Source of the DNA: JBCBKU01 sp038521345
GTDB taxonomy: Bacteria; Pseudomonadota; Alphaproteobacteria; Rhodobacterales; Rhodobacteraceae
Reading direction: 5' to 3'
Assembly (NCBI GenBank): GCA_038521345.1
Contig: JBCBKU010000002.1
Coordinates: 248,001-312,000, forward strand
Length of the DNA: 64,000 bases
Position 1 is the stretch's first letter. Each line of letters opens with the position of its first letter. This document shows positions 26,422-36,700 of the stretch, piece after piece. A program made the translations under genes and the position numbers. The notes beneath the pieces are model-generated. The model saw nothing but the letters and a program-made list of their open reading frames with translations, was not told the origin of the DNA and ran no database searches.

Positions 26422-27690
26422 CTAGCGGATCAGGATCGCCCGGAAATCGTTGACGTTCGTGCCGGTCGGGCCCGGCACGAAAAGATCGCCCGTCGCGTCG
26501 AAAGCCGTCCAGGCATCGTGGCCTGCCAGTGCACGGGCGGGGTCGATCCCCGCCACACGCATCTGCGTGGCGGTCGTCCCGTCTGCGAAGGCTCCTGCAT
26601 TGTCTTCTGATCCGTCAATGCCATCGGTATCGGCGGCCAGCGCGGTGATCCCGGCGGTGCCGTCAAGCGCGCTCGCCAAGGATAACAGGAACTCGGTATT
26701 GCGCCCGCCACGGCCCGGCTTGCCCCTGAGCGTCACCGTTGTCTCGCCGCCGGAAAGCAGGACGACGGGCCGTTTGTGGGGCCGGTCGCGGGTTGCGATC
26801 TCACGGGCGATCGCGGCGTGGACAAGGCCCACATCGCGTGCCTCCCCCTCGATGGCATCGGAAAGGATAACCGCCGGAATGCCTTGCGCCTCGGCAAGCT
26901 GTGCCGCTGCTTCGAGTGACAGGCGCGCCGAAGCGACCACTTGCACTTCGTCCCGCGCGAAGCTCTGATCCTCCGGCCGCGGCGCGTCTTCCGCTGCATC
27001 GGCAAGGTGCGCGGCAACCGCGGGCGGCAGGTCGATCCGATAGTTTTCGACGAGTCGCAGCGCGAGGGCCCGGTCGCGCTTATCCGCGATGGTTGGCCCT
27101 GATGCGACTTCGGCAGGATTGTCGCCAGGTACATCCGAAACGATCAGGCTGACCACCTTAGCGGGGTGCGCCGCGGCAGCAAGCCGACCGCCCTTGATCC
27201 GGCTGACCTGTTTCCGAATGGCGTTCATGGCGGCGATCGGGGCACCCGACGCGAGCAGCGCCGCGTTCAGAGCCGCCTCGTCGGCAAGCGAAAGTGCACC
27301 GGGTGGAGCCGGCAAAAGCGCGGACCCACCGCCGGAAATCAGTGCAATGACAAGATCGTCTGCGGTCAGATCCGCCACGGCCGACAACAGCGCGGCGGTC
27401 GCGTCCAGACCGGCGGCGTCCGGTACGGGATGCGCCGCCTCGAGGACCCGCAGGTGTCGGCACGGCGAGGCATAGCCGTATCGGGTGACGATCACGCCGT
27501 CTATCGGACCGTCCCAGAGGTCTTCGAAGGCCGCGCCCATCTGCGCGCTACCCTTGCCTGCCCCGATCACCACCGTGCGCCCTTCGGGCCGCGGGGGAAG
27601 ATGGGCGGCCATGGCCTGCCGCGGGTCTGCTGCGGCGACCGCTGCGTCGAACAGCGACTCGAGAATGGCCTTGGTACTGGCTTCGATCAT
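26422..27690 (-). CDS. Glycerate 2-kinase (MOFRL/DUF4147 family)
   Basis: A 422-residue glycerate kinase of the GckA/TtuD type. Seen are VVIGAGKGSAQMG, ISGGGSALLPAP (about 122-133), NAIRKQVSRIKGGRLA and, in the C-terminal MOFRL domain, VVLLSGGETTVTLRGKPGRGGRNTEF followed by ADTDGIDGSEDNAGA. It phosphorylates D-glycerate to 2-phosphoglycerate, linking glyoxylate or tartrate metabolism to glycolysis. ATG 27690 is preferred; a GTG at 27708 is in frame. It lies on the same strand as the E1/acyltransferase pair, 140 bp upstream, and divergent from hyuA. Confidence 0.93.
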   Translation of the reverse strand: MIEASTKAILESLFDAAVAAADPRQAMAAHLPPRPEGRTVVIGAGKGSAQMGAAFEDLWDGPIDGVIVTRYGYASPCRHLRVLEAAHPVPDAAGLDATAALLSAVADLTADDLVIALISGGGSALLPAPPGALSLADEAALNAALLASGAPIAAMNAIRKQVSRIKGGRLAAAAHPAKVVSLIVSDVPGDNPAEVASGPTIADKRDRALALRLVENYRIDLPPAVAAHLADAAEDAPRPEDQSFARDEVQVVASARLSLEAAAQLAEAQGIPAVILSDAIEGEARDVGLVHAAIAREIATRDRPHKRPVVLLSGGETTVTLRGKPGRGGRNTEFLLSLASALDGTAGITALAADTDGIDGSEDNAGAFADGTTATQMRVAGIDPARALAGHDAWTAFDATGDLFVPGPTGTNVNDFRAILIR

Positions 27691-27813
27691 GCGGGTGACT
27701 CCGATCACAAAACCCGGATGGACGCCACCGGCAATTGCTCGGGTTTCCCGCGCTTTGCGTTTGAAATTGGCGGAGGAATGCGCCTAGCTTCGATCCAAGG
27801 GAGCGCGCGCCAG

Positions 27814-29928
27814 ATGGATCAAATGGATTACCGGCTTGGGGTCGATATCGGCGGAACGTTCACCGATGTCGTGCTCGAAGGCGGCAGCACCCGGATCTCT
27901 ACGAAAGTCCTGACAACTTACAATGCCCCCGAGGACGCCATCGTTCTGGGGTTAAATGACGTTTGTGCCAAGGCAGGGATCGCCCCATCGGATCTTACGC
28001 AGATCATTCATGGGACGACTTTGGCGACCAACGCGCTGATCGAGCGGCGCGGGGCGAAGACCGCGCTGATCACCACGCGGGGCTTTCGGGACGTGATCGA
28101 AATGCGGACCGAAAGCCGCTTCGAACAATACGATCTGAACCTGACTTTGCCGGCGCCTCTTCTTGCCAGAGACGACCGGCATGTGGTCACCGAACGGATG
28201 GATGCACAGGGGCGTGTCCTGATCCCCTTGGAGGCGGCCGAGGTCAAGGATCTGGTCGAGACGATCAAGTCCAAGGGCTACGAAAGCGTGGCGATTGGCT
28301 TGCTCCACTCCTATGCCAACGATGCACACGAAGTGGCCGTGGCTGAGGCATTGTCGGCGGCATTGCCAAATCTTTCGATTTCGGTTTCGTCCGAAGTGTC
28401 GCCCCAGATGCGGGAATACGAGCGCTTCAACACCACGATCGCCAACGCCTATATCAAACCGCTCATGGCCTCGTATCTTGGGCGCTTGAAGGAACGTCTG
28501 TCCCACGAAGGGGCAGTGTGCCCGGTCTTCCTGATGCATTCCGGTGGCGGCATCATGTCGGTTGAAAGCGCGCAGGCGTTTCCCGTGCGGCTGGTGGAAT
28601 CCGGGCCGGCTGGCGGGGCGATCTTTGCCGCGCATGTCGCGGCGCGCCATGGATTGGACCGGGTTCTGAGTTTCGATATGGGCGGAACGACCGCCAAGAT
28701 CTGCCTGATCCGGGATCAAAGCCCCAAGACCGCCCGGGTCTTCGAGGTTGCGCGCAGCTACCGATTCAAGAAAGGATCGGGCATGCCGATCTCGATCCCT
28801 GTCATCGATATGGTCGAGATTGGGGCCGGAGGCGGTTCGATTGCCTCAGTCGACGATCTTCGCCAGATCCGCGTCGGGCCGGAAAGTGCCGGGTCCGAGC
28901 CGGGTCCGGCCTGCTACGGACGTGGCGGGACGCGTCCTGCCGTCACCGATGCCGATCTAGTGCTTGGAAAGCTCGATCCTGACCATTTTGCAGGCGGCTC
29001 GATCTCTTTGGACATCGCCAAGTCCCGGGAAGCGCTATCTACCGAAATCGGAACGCCACTGGATCTCGATGAGGAACAGGCGGCGTGGGGTGTCGCCGAG
29101 GTCGTGGACGAAACAATGGCGAACGCCGCCCGCGTTCATGCTGTGGAGAACGGTGAGGATCTGGGCGATTACGCCATGATCGCGTTCGGAGGCGCGGCGC
29201 CGCTGCACGCCGCGCGACTTTGCCAAAAGCTCGGCATCTCCCGGTGTTTGATCCCTGAGGGCGCTGGCGTGGGATCCGCCATCGGCTTCCTGCGGGCGCC
29301 GTTCAGCTTCGAAGCAAGCAGGTCCCGGTTCATGCGCCTGATGGACGTTGAGGGCACTCTTGTCGCCAGTTTGTTCGATGAGATGACGGACGAAGCCGCG
29401 CGGTTCGTCCGCACTTGTGCGCCAAACGCGCCGCTTCGCTCCGAGCGAAAGGCATTTATGCGCTACGAAGGGCAAGGTTGGGACGTGCCGGTCGAGCTTC
29501 CGGAGGGCGCGATCGATCGGAACCTTCTGTTGGATCGGTTCGAAGCCGTTTACGCGGCGTTGTTCGGCCGGGTGGTCGATGGACTGGAAATCGAGATCAC
29601 CGTTTGGTCGGTGAACGTATCAACCGAGCCCGATGCCGTCGCGCGGGCCGAACCATCACCCAAGTCCAGCAAGGTGGCGGGGCAAGGCGCGCGACCGCTT
29701 TTCGATCCGGTGGCCGGCACCGTGTCGCAGGCAGCGGTTGTCCCACGTTCAGGTCTTGTCCCGGGGGCGATGTTGGCCGGCCCCGCACTGGTGACGGAGG
29801 ATGAAACCACCGTCATTGTTCCCGAGGGACGCGCGGTTCGTGCGCTGTCCGATGGCACACTGGATGTCGTCGTATCCGCGGATACCACAGAAATATTTCC
29901 CGTCGCGGAGGATCTCGGCGTTGACTAG
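27814..29928 (+). CDS. hyuA: Hydantoinase/5-oxoprolinase family protein, subunit A
   Basis: A 704-residue ATP-dependent amidohydrolase subunit of the HyuA/OplahA family. The ASKHA-type phosphate motif GVDIGGTFTDVV opens the protein, and LSFDMGGTTAKICL (about residues 288-301) is the second; IEIGAGGGSIA-like VEIGAGGGSIASVD follows. The family hydrolyses cyclic amides (N-methylhydantoin, 5-oxoproline) or carboxylates ketones (acetone carboxylase) together with a HyuB partner. Start is set at ATG 27814, about 11 bp after AGGGAG; a second ATG at 27823 is possible. The longer upstream frame is antisense to the kinase gene. Overlaps hyuB by 8 bp. Confidence 0.92.
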   Translation: MDQMDYRLGVDIGGTFTDVVLEGGSTRISTKVLTTYNAPEDAIVLGLNDVCAKAGIAPSDLTQIIHGTTLATNALIERRGAKTALITTRGFRDVIEMRTESRFEQYDLNLTLPAPLLARDDRHVVTERMDAQGRVLIPLEAAEVKDLVETIKSKGYESVAIGLLHSYANDAHEVAVAEALSAALPNLSISVSSEVSPQMREYERFNTTIANAYIKPLMASYLGRLKERLSHEGAVCPVFLMHSGGGIMSVESAQAFPVRLVESGPAGGAIFAAHVAARHGLDRVLSFDMGGTTAKICLIRDQSPKTARVFEVARSYRFKKGSGMPISIPVIDMVEIGAGGGSIASVDDLRQIRVGPESAGSEPGPACYGRGGTRPAVTDADLVLGKLDPDHFAGGSISLDIAKSREALSTEIGTPLDLDEEQAAWGVAEVVDETMANAARVHAVENGEDLGDYAMIAFGGAAPLHAARLCQKLGISRCLIPEGAGVGSAIGFLRAPFSFEASRSRFMRLMDVEGTLVASLFDEMTDEAARFVRTCAPNAPLRSERKAFMRYEGQGWDVPVELPEGAIDRNLLLDRFEAVYAALFGRVVDGLEIEITVWSVNVSTEPDAVARAEPSPKSSKVAGQGARPLFDPVAGTVSQAAVVPRSGLVPGAMLAGPALVTEDETTVIVPEGRAVRALSDGTLDVVVSADTTEIFPVAEDLGVD

Positions 29929-31627
29929 GCCAAGTGAAGTCGCCCTTCAGGTTATGTGGACCCGCCTGATTTCGGTGGTCGAAGAACAGGCCCAGGCACT
30001 TGTTCGGACGGCCTTCTCGACGTCAGTGCGCGAAGCGGGCGACCTTTCTGCGGGCGTCTACAACGCGGCGGGCCATATGCTTGCCCAGGCGGTGACCGGG
30101 ACACCAGGCCATGTCAATGCCATGGCCGATGCCGTGGGTCACTTCATCCGGCGGATCGGGCTTGATGCCATGGCGGATGGCGACGTTTATCTGACGAACG
30201 ATCCTTGGGAGGGCACTGGTCACAAGCACGACATCACCGTCGTCACTCCGGTCTTCTACAAGGATCGGCTGATCGGCTTTTTCGCCTGCACCGCCCATGT
30301 CACGGATATCGGTGGACGTGGGTTCGGGGCCGAGGCGAATGACGTCCATGAAGAGGGGCTCGCGCTGCCCGCCATGCCATTTGCCCGGGCGGGTCAGGTC
30401 GACCAAACGCTCCTGACCATGATCCGCGCCAATGTGCGTGAACCAGACCAGCTTGTCGGAGACATTCACGCACTCGCGACCTCGAACGAAATCGGGCAGA
30501 GGCGGCTTCTTGAGATGGTCCGCGAGTTCGCGCTGGCGGATCTTGATGCGATTTCCGACTTTATCCTGACGAATTCCCGCGAAGCGACACTGGCCCGGAT
30601 TGCGGCGCTGACGCCGGGTGAGGCCGAGGGCCACATGCGCATCGATGGATATGCGGCGCCGATCGATTTGCGCGTCCGCGTCATCATTGAGCCGACGCGC
30701 ATCCTCACGGATTGGGCGGGCACCAGCGACGTGGACCCCAAGGGCATCAACGTGCCTTTGGTCTACACCAAGGCCTATGCCTGCTACGCGCTCAAATGTG
30801 CCATCGCGCCAGAGATCCCGAACAACGCCGGTTCGCTCGCTCCGTTTGAGATCCGTGCGCCTGAGGGCAGCATCGTCAACGCCATGCCGCCGGCTCCCGT
30901 CGCGTTGCGCCATGTGATCGGCCATATGGTTCCGGACACGGTCTACGGCGCCTTGGATCAGCTTTTGCCCGGGCTGGTCCCGGCGGAAGGCGCTGGCGCC
31001 TTGTGTAATTTCCAGCTGAGTCTTCGTCCCAGCCGGGATGCCCCAATTCCGGGGTCGGGACGCCGGGCCGAGGTGCTGACCTTCAACTCCGGCGGATCTG
31101 GTGCGCGACCGGGTCTGGATGGGCTGAACGCCACGGCCTTTCCGTCGGGGGTGATGACGATGCCGGTGGAAGCCACGGAACAGGTCGGGCCCGTCTTGAT
31201 CTGGCGCAAGGAGCTACGGCCCGACAGCGGGGGCGCCGGGACCCATCGCGGCGGGTTGGGACAGATTATGGAGGTCGGAGCCTCGGATGGCTACGAGTTC
31301 GACTTCTCAGCCATGCTTGACCGGGTCGAGCATCCCGCGCGCGGCAGAGAGGGTGGCCGTGACGGCGCGCCGACCCGGATCGCGCGCAGCGACGGAGCGT
31401 CCATGCGCGGGAAGGGCAAGCAATTCGTGCCCGATGGGTTGCGTGTCCAGATGGCCTTTCCGGGCGGTGGCGGATACGGCGACCCGGCCGGTCGAGACCG
31501 CGCCGCGGTTCTTCGGGATGTGCGGCTGGGCTATGTCACGCCGGCGGCCGCGATGCGTGACTACGCGCTCTCGGAAGTGGAGCTGGCGGACCTCGCAAGC
31601 GATGCTAAGTCCGGTGACACCACATGA
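29921..31627 (+). CDS. hyuB: Hydantoinase/5-oxoprolinase family protein, subunit B
   Basis: A 568-residue HyuB-type subunit. Family motifs are VREAGDLSAGVYNAAGHMLAQA (about 35-56), VYLTNDPWEGTGHKHDITVVTPVF, FFACTAHVTDIGG and the C-terminal glycine-rich PDGLRVQMAFPGGGGYGDP. The start is TTG 29921: it follows GGAGGAT within hyuA and is the first possible start before the conserved SEVALQVMWTRLISV. The stop overlaps the next gene by ATGA. HyuA and HyuB form one heteromeric enzyme, and the absence of a HyuC/carbamoylase gene argues for a 5-oxoprolinase- or N-methylhydantoin-type reaction. Confidence 0.92.
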   Translation: MTRPSEVALQVMWTRLISVVEEQAQALVRTAFSTSVREAGDLSAGVYNAAGHMLAQAVTGTPGHVNAMADAVGHFIRRIGLDAMADGDVYLTNDPWEGTGHKHDITVVTPVFYKDRLIGFFACTAHVTDIGGRGFGAEANDVHEEGLALPAMPFARAGQVDQTLLTMIRANVREPDQLVGDIHALATSNEIGQRRLLEMVREFALADLDAISDFILTNSREATLARIAALTPGEAEGHMRIDGYAAPIDLRVRVIIEPTRILTDWAGTSDVDPKGINVPLVYTKAYACYALKCAIAPEIPNNAGSLAPFEIRAPEGSIVNAMPPAPVALRHVIGHMVPDTVYGALDQLLPGLVPAEGAGALCNFQLSLRPSRDAPIPGSGRRAEVLTFNSGGSGARPGLDGLNATAFPSGVMTMPVEATEQVGPVLIWRKELRPDSGGAGTHRGGLGQIMEVGASDGYEFDFSAMLDRVEHPARGREGGRDGAPTRIARSDGASMRGKGKQFVPDGLRVQMAFPGGGGYGDPAGRDRAAVLRDVRLGYVTPAAAMRDYALSEVELADLASDAKSGDTT

Positions 31628-32841
31628 AACGCTCCGGTCTTCCAACCGAACCGTCGCGCAAGTCATATGACGTCGTCATTGTGGGCGGTGCGATCATGGG
31701 GTCGTCCACGGCGTGGTTTTTGGCCGCCGATCCCGATTTCGACGGATCCGTCCTTGTGATCGAGCGTGCGCCAACATACGAATTCTCGTCAACGGCGCGC
31801 ACAAATTCATGCATACGCCAGCAGTTCGGAACCGAACTGAATGTCCGGATTTCTCAATTCGGGGCCGCATATTACAAGAACTTGCGATCGGAACTCGGCG
31901 GCGACGAACGTGTCCCTGAACTTAGCATCCAGAGCTTCGGATATCTCTACTTGGCGGGTTCCGAAGGTGCCGCGCAGACTTTGCGCGCAAATCAGGCCGT
32001 CCAGCTTGCCGCCGGTGCCGCGACCGAATTGTTGTCACCGGACGAAATCGCGGCCCGCTATCCGTTCTATGCACTCGACGATGTTGTTCTGGGTTCGATC
32101 AACACGGTCGATGAAGGCTACTTCGACGGGCAGGCCCTTTTCGACTGGTGGCGCCGAAAAGCGCGCGAGTCGGGTGTTGAGTTCATCGAGAACGAGGTCC
32201 TCGCGATGGACACGGGCGCGGGGCGCGTGCAATCGCTGACGCTGGCGCGTGGTGAGGAGATCGTGGTTGGCCACGTTGTGAACGCCTCCGGTCCGGCAGC
32301 AGCAAAAACGGCCGCCATGGCAGGGATCGCTTTGCCCATCGAACCGCGGAAGCGCTTTTCTTGGATCTTTCGGGCCGAGAACCCTTTGGATGAGGCTCTC
32401 CCGCTCACAATCGACCCGTCCGGAATTCACGTCCGAGAGAACGGCGGTGGCACGTATCTGGCCGGCTGCAAGCCTGACGTAGACGATCCGCCCGCCCCGG
32501 ATGATTTCAACATGGATCACGCAATCTGGGAAACCCACGTCTGGCCGACCCTTGCGACCCGTATTCCCCAGTTCGAAGCGATCCGCGTTGAGAGCGAGTG
32601 GGCAGGGCATTACGAGTTCAACACGCTCGACCAGAACGCGATCCTTGGAGGCCACCCAAGCGTGACCAATTTCGTGTTTATCAACGGGTTCTCGGGCCAC
32701 GGGCTTCAGCAATCCGCGGCGGCTGGACGGGCCACAGCCGAGTGGATCACCCATGGCGCCTTTCGCACTATCGACATGAGCCCGCTGAGCTATGAGCGGG
32801 TCGCAAGCGGCACACCGTTTGTCGAGCCCGCCGTCATATGA
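31624..32841 (+). CDS. FAD-dependent oxidoreductase (DAO/sarcosine oxidase-like)
   Basis: A 405-residue flavoprotein. The FAD motif VVIVGGAIMGSSTAWFLA starts at about residue 17 (glycines as G-G-x-x-x-G), and FINGFSGHGLQQSAAAGRATAE near the C-terminus is the second FAD contact typical of sarcosine/dimethylglycine oxidases and FOXRED1-like proteins. TNSCIRQQFG is the usual substrate-side loop. It is coupled to hyuB by a 4-bp overlap. Likely role: oxidation of an N-methyl or cyclic amino acid formed or released by HyuAB (for instance sarcosine, as in N-methylhydantoin breakdown). This is inferred from family and context. Confidence 0.85.
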   Translation: MKRSGLPTEPSRKSYDVVIVGGAIMGSSTAWFLAADPDFDGSVLVIERAPTYEFSSTARTNSCIRQQFGTELNVRISQFGAAYYKNLRSELGGDERVPELSIQSFGYLYLAGSEGAAQTLRANQAVQLAAGAATELLSPDEIAARYPFYALDDVVLGSINTVDEGYFDGQALFDWWRRKARESGVEFIENEVLAMDTGAGRVQSLTLARGEEIVVGHVVNASGPAAAKTAAMAGIALPIEPRKRFSWIFRAENPLDEALPLTIDPSGIHVRENGGGTYLAGCKPDVDDPPAPDDFNMDHAIWETHVWPTLATRIPQFEAIRVESEWAGHYEFNTLDQNAILGGHPSVTNFVFINGFSGHGLQQSAAAGRATAEWITHGAFRTIDMSPLSYERVASGTPFVEPAVI

Positions 32842-32866
32842 AACATCAATGCAGGAGACCAATCCC

Positions 32867-33703
32867 TTGAAAAAGCTTGTCCTTACCGGTGCCGCCGGGC
32901 GCCTTGGATCTTACCTGCGCGAACCTCTGTCGGCCCTTTGTGACGAGCTTGTCTCGACCGATATTGCCGACGACATAGGCACGCTCTACCCGGGCGAGCG
33001 CTATGTGCGGGCCGATATTGCACAATATTCAGAGATTGCACCGCTCCTCGAAGGGGCCGACATGGTCGCGCATTTCGGAGCCATTGTTGACGAGGCGCCC
33101 TTCGAAGAGCTGCTTGGGCCGAATTTCGTAGGTGCCTACAACATCTGGGAGGCTGCCTATCAGCACGGCTTGCGGCGCGTCATCTATGCAAGTTCGATCC
33201 ATGCCGTTGGCATGTATCCGCGCCGCGAGGCAATCGGTGTGGATACCCCGCACCGCCCCGACACGTTCTACGGACTGGCAAAGTGTTTCGCCGAGGATCT
33301 GGGCAGCATGTATTGGACCCGGCGCGGGTTGGAGGCGGTCTGCCTCCGGATCCTGTCCTGTGCCCAGGTGACAAACACGCGGGCCCTAGGAACTTGGCTG
33401 AGCTACGACGATCTGATCCAGCTGGTCACACGGTCCATCGACACGCCGACTACGGGCTTTAGCATCGTGTACGGAGTGTCGAATAACGACCGGGCGCCTG
33501 TGGACAATTCCGGCGCGTCCTATCTCGGCTATCGGCCCAAGGACAATGCCGAGGTTTTTGCTGAGGAGATTTTTGCCGACGCCGCGCCCGCGGATCCGAA
33601 AGATCCTGCCGACATGTACCATGGCGGACCCTTCGCGAAGGTGGATCTTGGCCAAAGCGCGACATCGCTTATGAACATCGTCGATGACCGGAAAGCGAAT
33701 TGA
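32867..33703 (+). CDS. NAD-dependent epimerase/dehydratase, uronate dehydrogenase-like
   Basis: A 278-residue short-chain dehydrogenase of the extended type. LVLTGAAGRLGSYLREPL is the NAD-binding motif, DMVAHFGAIVDEAPFEELLGPN follows, and the catalytic set is Ser in IYASSIHAVG with Tyr135 and Lys139 (YGLAK). This wording is closest to uronate dehydrogenase (oxidation of glucuronate/galacturonate to the aldarolactone). Start is TTG 32867, with AGGAGA eight bases upstream; ATG 32849 would put the Shine-Dalgarno inside the gene. A sugar dehydrogenase in an amino acid catabolic operon is odd, so the substrate may differ. Confidence 0.82.
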   Translation: MKKLVLTGAAGRLGSYLREPLSALCDELVSTDIADDIGTLYPGERYVRADIAQYSEIAPLLEGADMVAHFGAIVDEAPFEELLGPNFVGAYNIWEAAYQHGLRRVIYASSIHAVGMYPRREAIGVDTPHRPDTFYGLAKCFAEDLGSMYWTRRGLEAVCLRILSCAQVTNTRALGTWLSYDDLIQLVTRSIDTPTTGFSIVYGVSNNDRAPVDNSGASYLGYRPKDNAEVFAEEIFADAAPADPKDPADMYHGGPFAKVDLGQSATSLMNIVDDRKAN

Positions 33704-36700
33704 GCACCGAGGGGCTTGTTGTGGACGCGACGTGGAACCAATCCGCACATAATGAGCGGCTGCGCGCGGCCATCCGCGACCATACACTGGCGGACGAGAC
33801 GGAGCTTGTCCGGGCGCTTGTGACCGAGACCGATCTGTCCAAGGCGGACCGGGACGCGATTTCGGACAGTGCAGCGAACCTTGTGCGACAGGTGCGCGAC
33901 ACCGGCAAGATTGGCATGATGGAGAGCCTTCTTGCCGAATACGGTCTTTCGACGGACGAGGGCGTCGCGCTCATGTGCCTCGCCGAAGCCATGCTTCGGG
34001 TGCCGGACACTGACACGGTCGACGAGTTGATCCGCGACAAGATCACGCCGCACGATTGGGCCAGTCACATCGGGGATTCCGGGTCCATTCTCGTGAACGC
34101 GTCGACATGGGGCCTCTTGCTGACGGGCCGGGTGCTTGAAGACGAAGGACCGGGGGTTGTCGGGACACTCCACGGCCTTGTCCGCCGGCTGGGCGAGCCG
34201 GTGATCCGCAAGGCGGTGGGCCAGGCCATGGCCGAAATGGGATCGCAATTCGTTCTTGGCCGAACAATCGACGAGGCCATGAAGCGCGGCCATGCGATGG
34301 AACAGAAGGGATACACCTATTCCTACGACATGCTAGGTGAGGCCGCGCGAACAGATGCGGATGCGCGTCGCTACCATGCTGCCTATGCCGAGGCGATCCG
34401 AACCATTGCTCAGGCGGCGACGCATGACAATGTTGCTTCCAATCCCGGGATTTCGGTCAAGCTGTCCGCGCTGCATCCGCGCTATGAGCGCGGGCAGGCT
34501 GACACGGCGCTTCCGGTTCTGATGGACAGGCTTCTTGAGCTGGCACGCCTCGCCTCCGAGGCGCGTATCGGGTTCAACGTGGATGCGGAAGAGGCCGACC
34601 GGCTCGACCTGTCGCTTGACGTGATAGAGCGGGTGCTATCGGATCCCTCACTGGCCGGGTGGGATGGTTTCGGTGTTGTCGTTCAGGCGTTCGGGCGCCG
34701 GTCGCGTCCGGTCATCGAGTGGTTGTACCATTTGGCCACCCGCCTTGATCGCCGGATCATGGTTCGGCTGGTCAAAGGCGCGTACTGGGACACCGAGGTC
34801 AAACGCGCGCAAGTCCTGGGCTTGCCGGGGTACCCGGTTTTCACGCGCAAAAGCCATACCGATATCAGTTACCTGGCTTCGGCCCGGCGTCTGCTTGGCA
34901 TGACGGACCGGATCTACCCGCAATTTGCGACCCACAACGCGCATTCTGTCGCCGCTATACTTGCCTTGGCTGATCCCGAGACCCCGTTCGAATTCCAGCG
35001 TCTTCACGGCATGGGCGAGGTTCTGCACGATCTGGTGCGGACCGGGTCGGGCCGCCGCAGCCGTATCTATGCTCCTGTGGGCGCGCACCAGGATTTGCTG
35101 GCCTATCTGGTGCGGCGCCTCCTGGAGAACGGTGCCAACTCTTCCTTCGTAAATCAGATCGTCGACCTCGCCGTGCCGGCGGAAGAGATCGCGGCTGACC
35201 CGATTTCAGCGGCTGAGGCGGAGGAGTACTCGCCCAACCCGAACATCGTGCTGCCGTCCGGTCTTTATGCCCCGCGGATAAACTCGCGTGGCTGGGATGT
35301 AACCGATCCTGTCGACCTGGCCCTGATCGACGTTGGTCGAGTGCCATTCGCGGCCCCGCATCAGTGGGATGCCGCCCCTGTGACACTGGCGGCCGCCACG
35401 GCGGGGACCGCGCGCGCCGTGACCAACCCCGCGCGTCCGAGCGAGGTCGTGGGACATGTCGTTGATGCCGATCCCGATCAGATCGGTGCTGTTGTGGATG
35501 CGGCTGTAGGTGCGCAACCGGCATGGGCCGCGCGGCCCGCGGATGAACGAAGCCGGATCCTGCGGCGCGCAGCCGAGATCTATGAGGATCATGCCCACGA
35601 GGTCTTCGCGCTGTGCGCGCGCGAGGCCGGCAAGACCTTGGCCGACGGCATTGCCGAGTTGCGCGAAGCGGTGGATTTCCTGCGCTATTACGCCGACGCG
35701 TCTGTTGCCACCGACACGGCCTCGCGACCTCGAGGGGTGATCGCGTGCATCAGCCCATGGAATTTCCCGCTGGCGATTTTCACCGGCCAGATTGCTGCAG
35801 CGCTCGGAGCCGGCAATGCGGTCATCGCAAAACCTGCCGAGCAGACGCCCCTGATCGCCGCCCGGGCGACGCAATGGCTGCTGGATGCGGGCGTGCCGGA
35901 GGGGGTCCTTCAACTTGCTCCCGGCGACGGGGGAACCGTCGGCGCGGCGTTGACGGCGGATCCGCGAATTGGGGGCGTTTGCTTTACAGGTTCGACCGAG
36001 GTCGCGAAGACTATTGACCGGCAACTGGCCGAGACTGCACCGGAGGCGATGCTGATCGCCGAAACCGGCGGCCTGAATGCGATGGTCGTCGATTCGACAG
36101 CTCTGCTCGAACAGGCGACGCGCGACATCGTCCGATCCGCCTTTCAGTCGGCGGGCCAACGCTGTTCGGCGCTCCGCATACTCTATGTTCAGGAGGATGT
36201 GGCGGACGATCTGCTTGAGATGGTTTCTGGCGCGATGGACGCTCTGGTTACCGGAGATCCTTGGGCTTTGCCGACGGATGTATCGCCGGTCATCGATGCC
36301 GATGCGCATGCTGGGATCACCTCCTACCTCGAAATGCAACGTGTGAAGGGGCGCCTTTGGAAGACCTGCGATGTGCCCAATGGCGGCCTTTTTGTTCCAC
36401 CGGCGCTGGTACGGGTTGACGGGATCGCCGAACTCGACCGCGAAATCTTCGGCCCGGTCCTGCACGTGGCAACTTTCGATGGTGACGAAATCAGCGAGGT
36501 CGTAGAGGCCATAAATGCGCGCGGCTACGGTCTCACCTTCGGACTGCACACGCGGATCGACCGCCGCGTTCAGGCGATCCTTGATCGCATTCATGTCGGA
36601 AATGTCTATGTAAACCGCGATCAGATCGGGGCCATAGTGGGGTCGCAGCCCTTCGGAGGACACGGATTGTCCGGCACGGGCCCAAAGGCGGGCGGGCCGC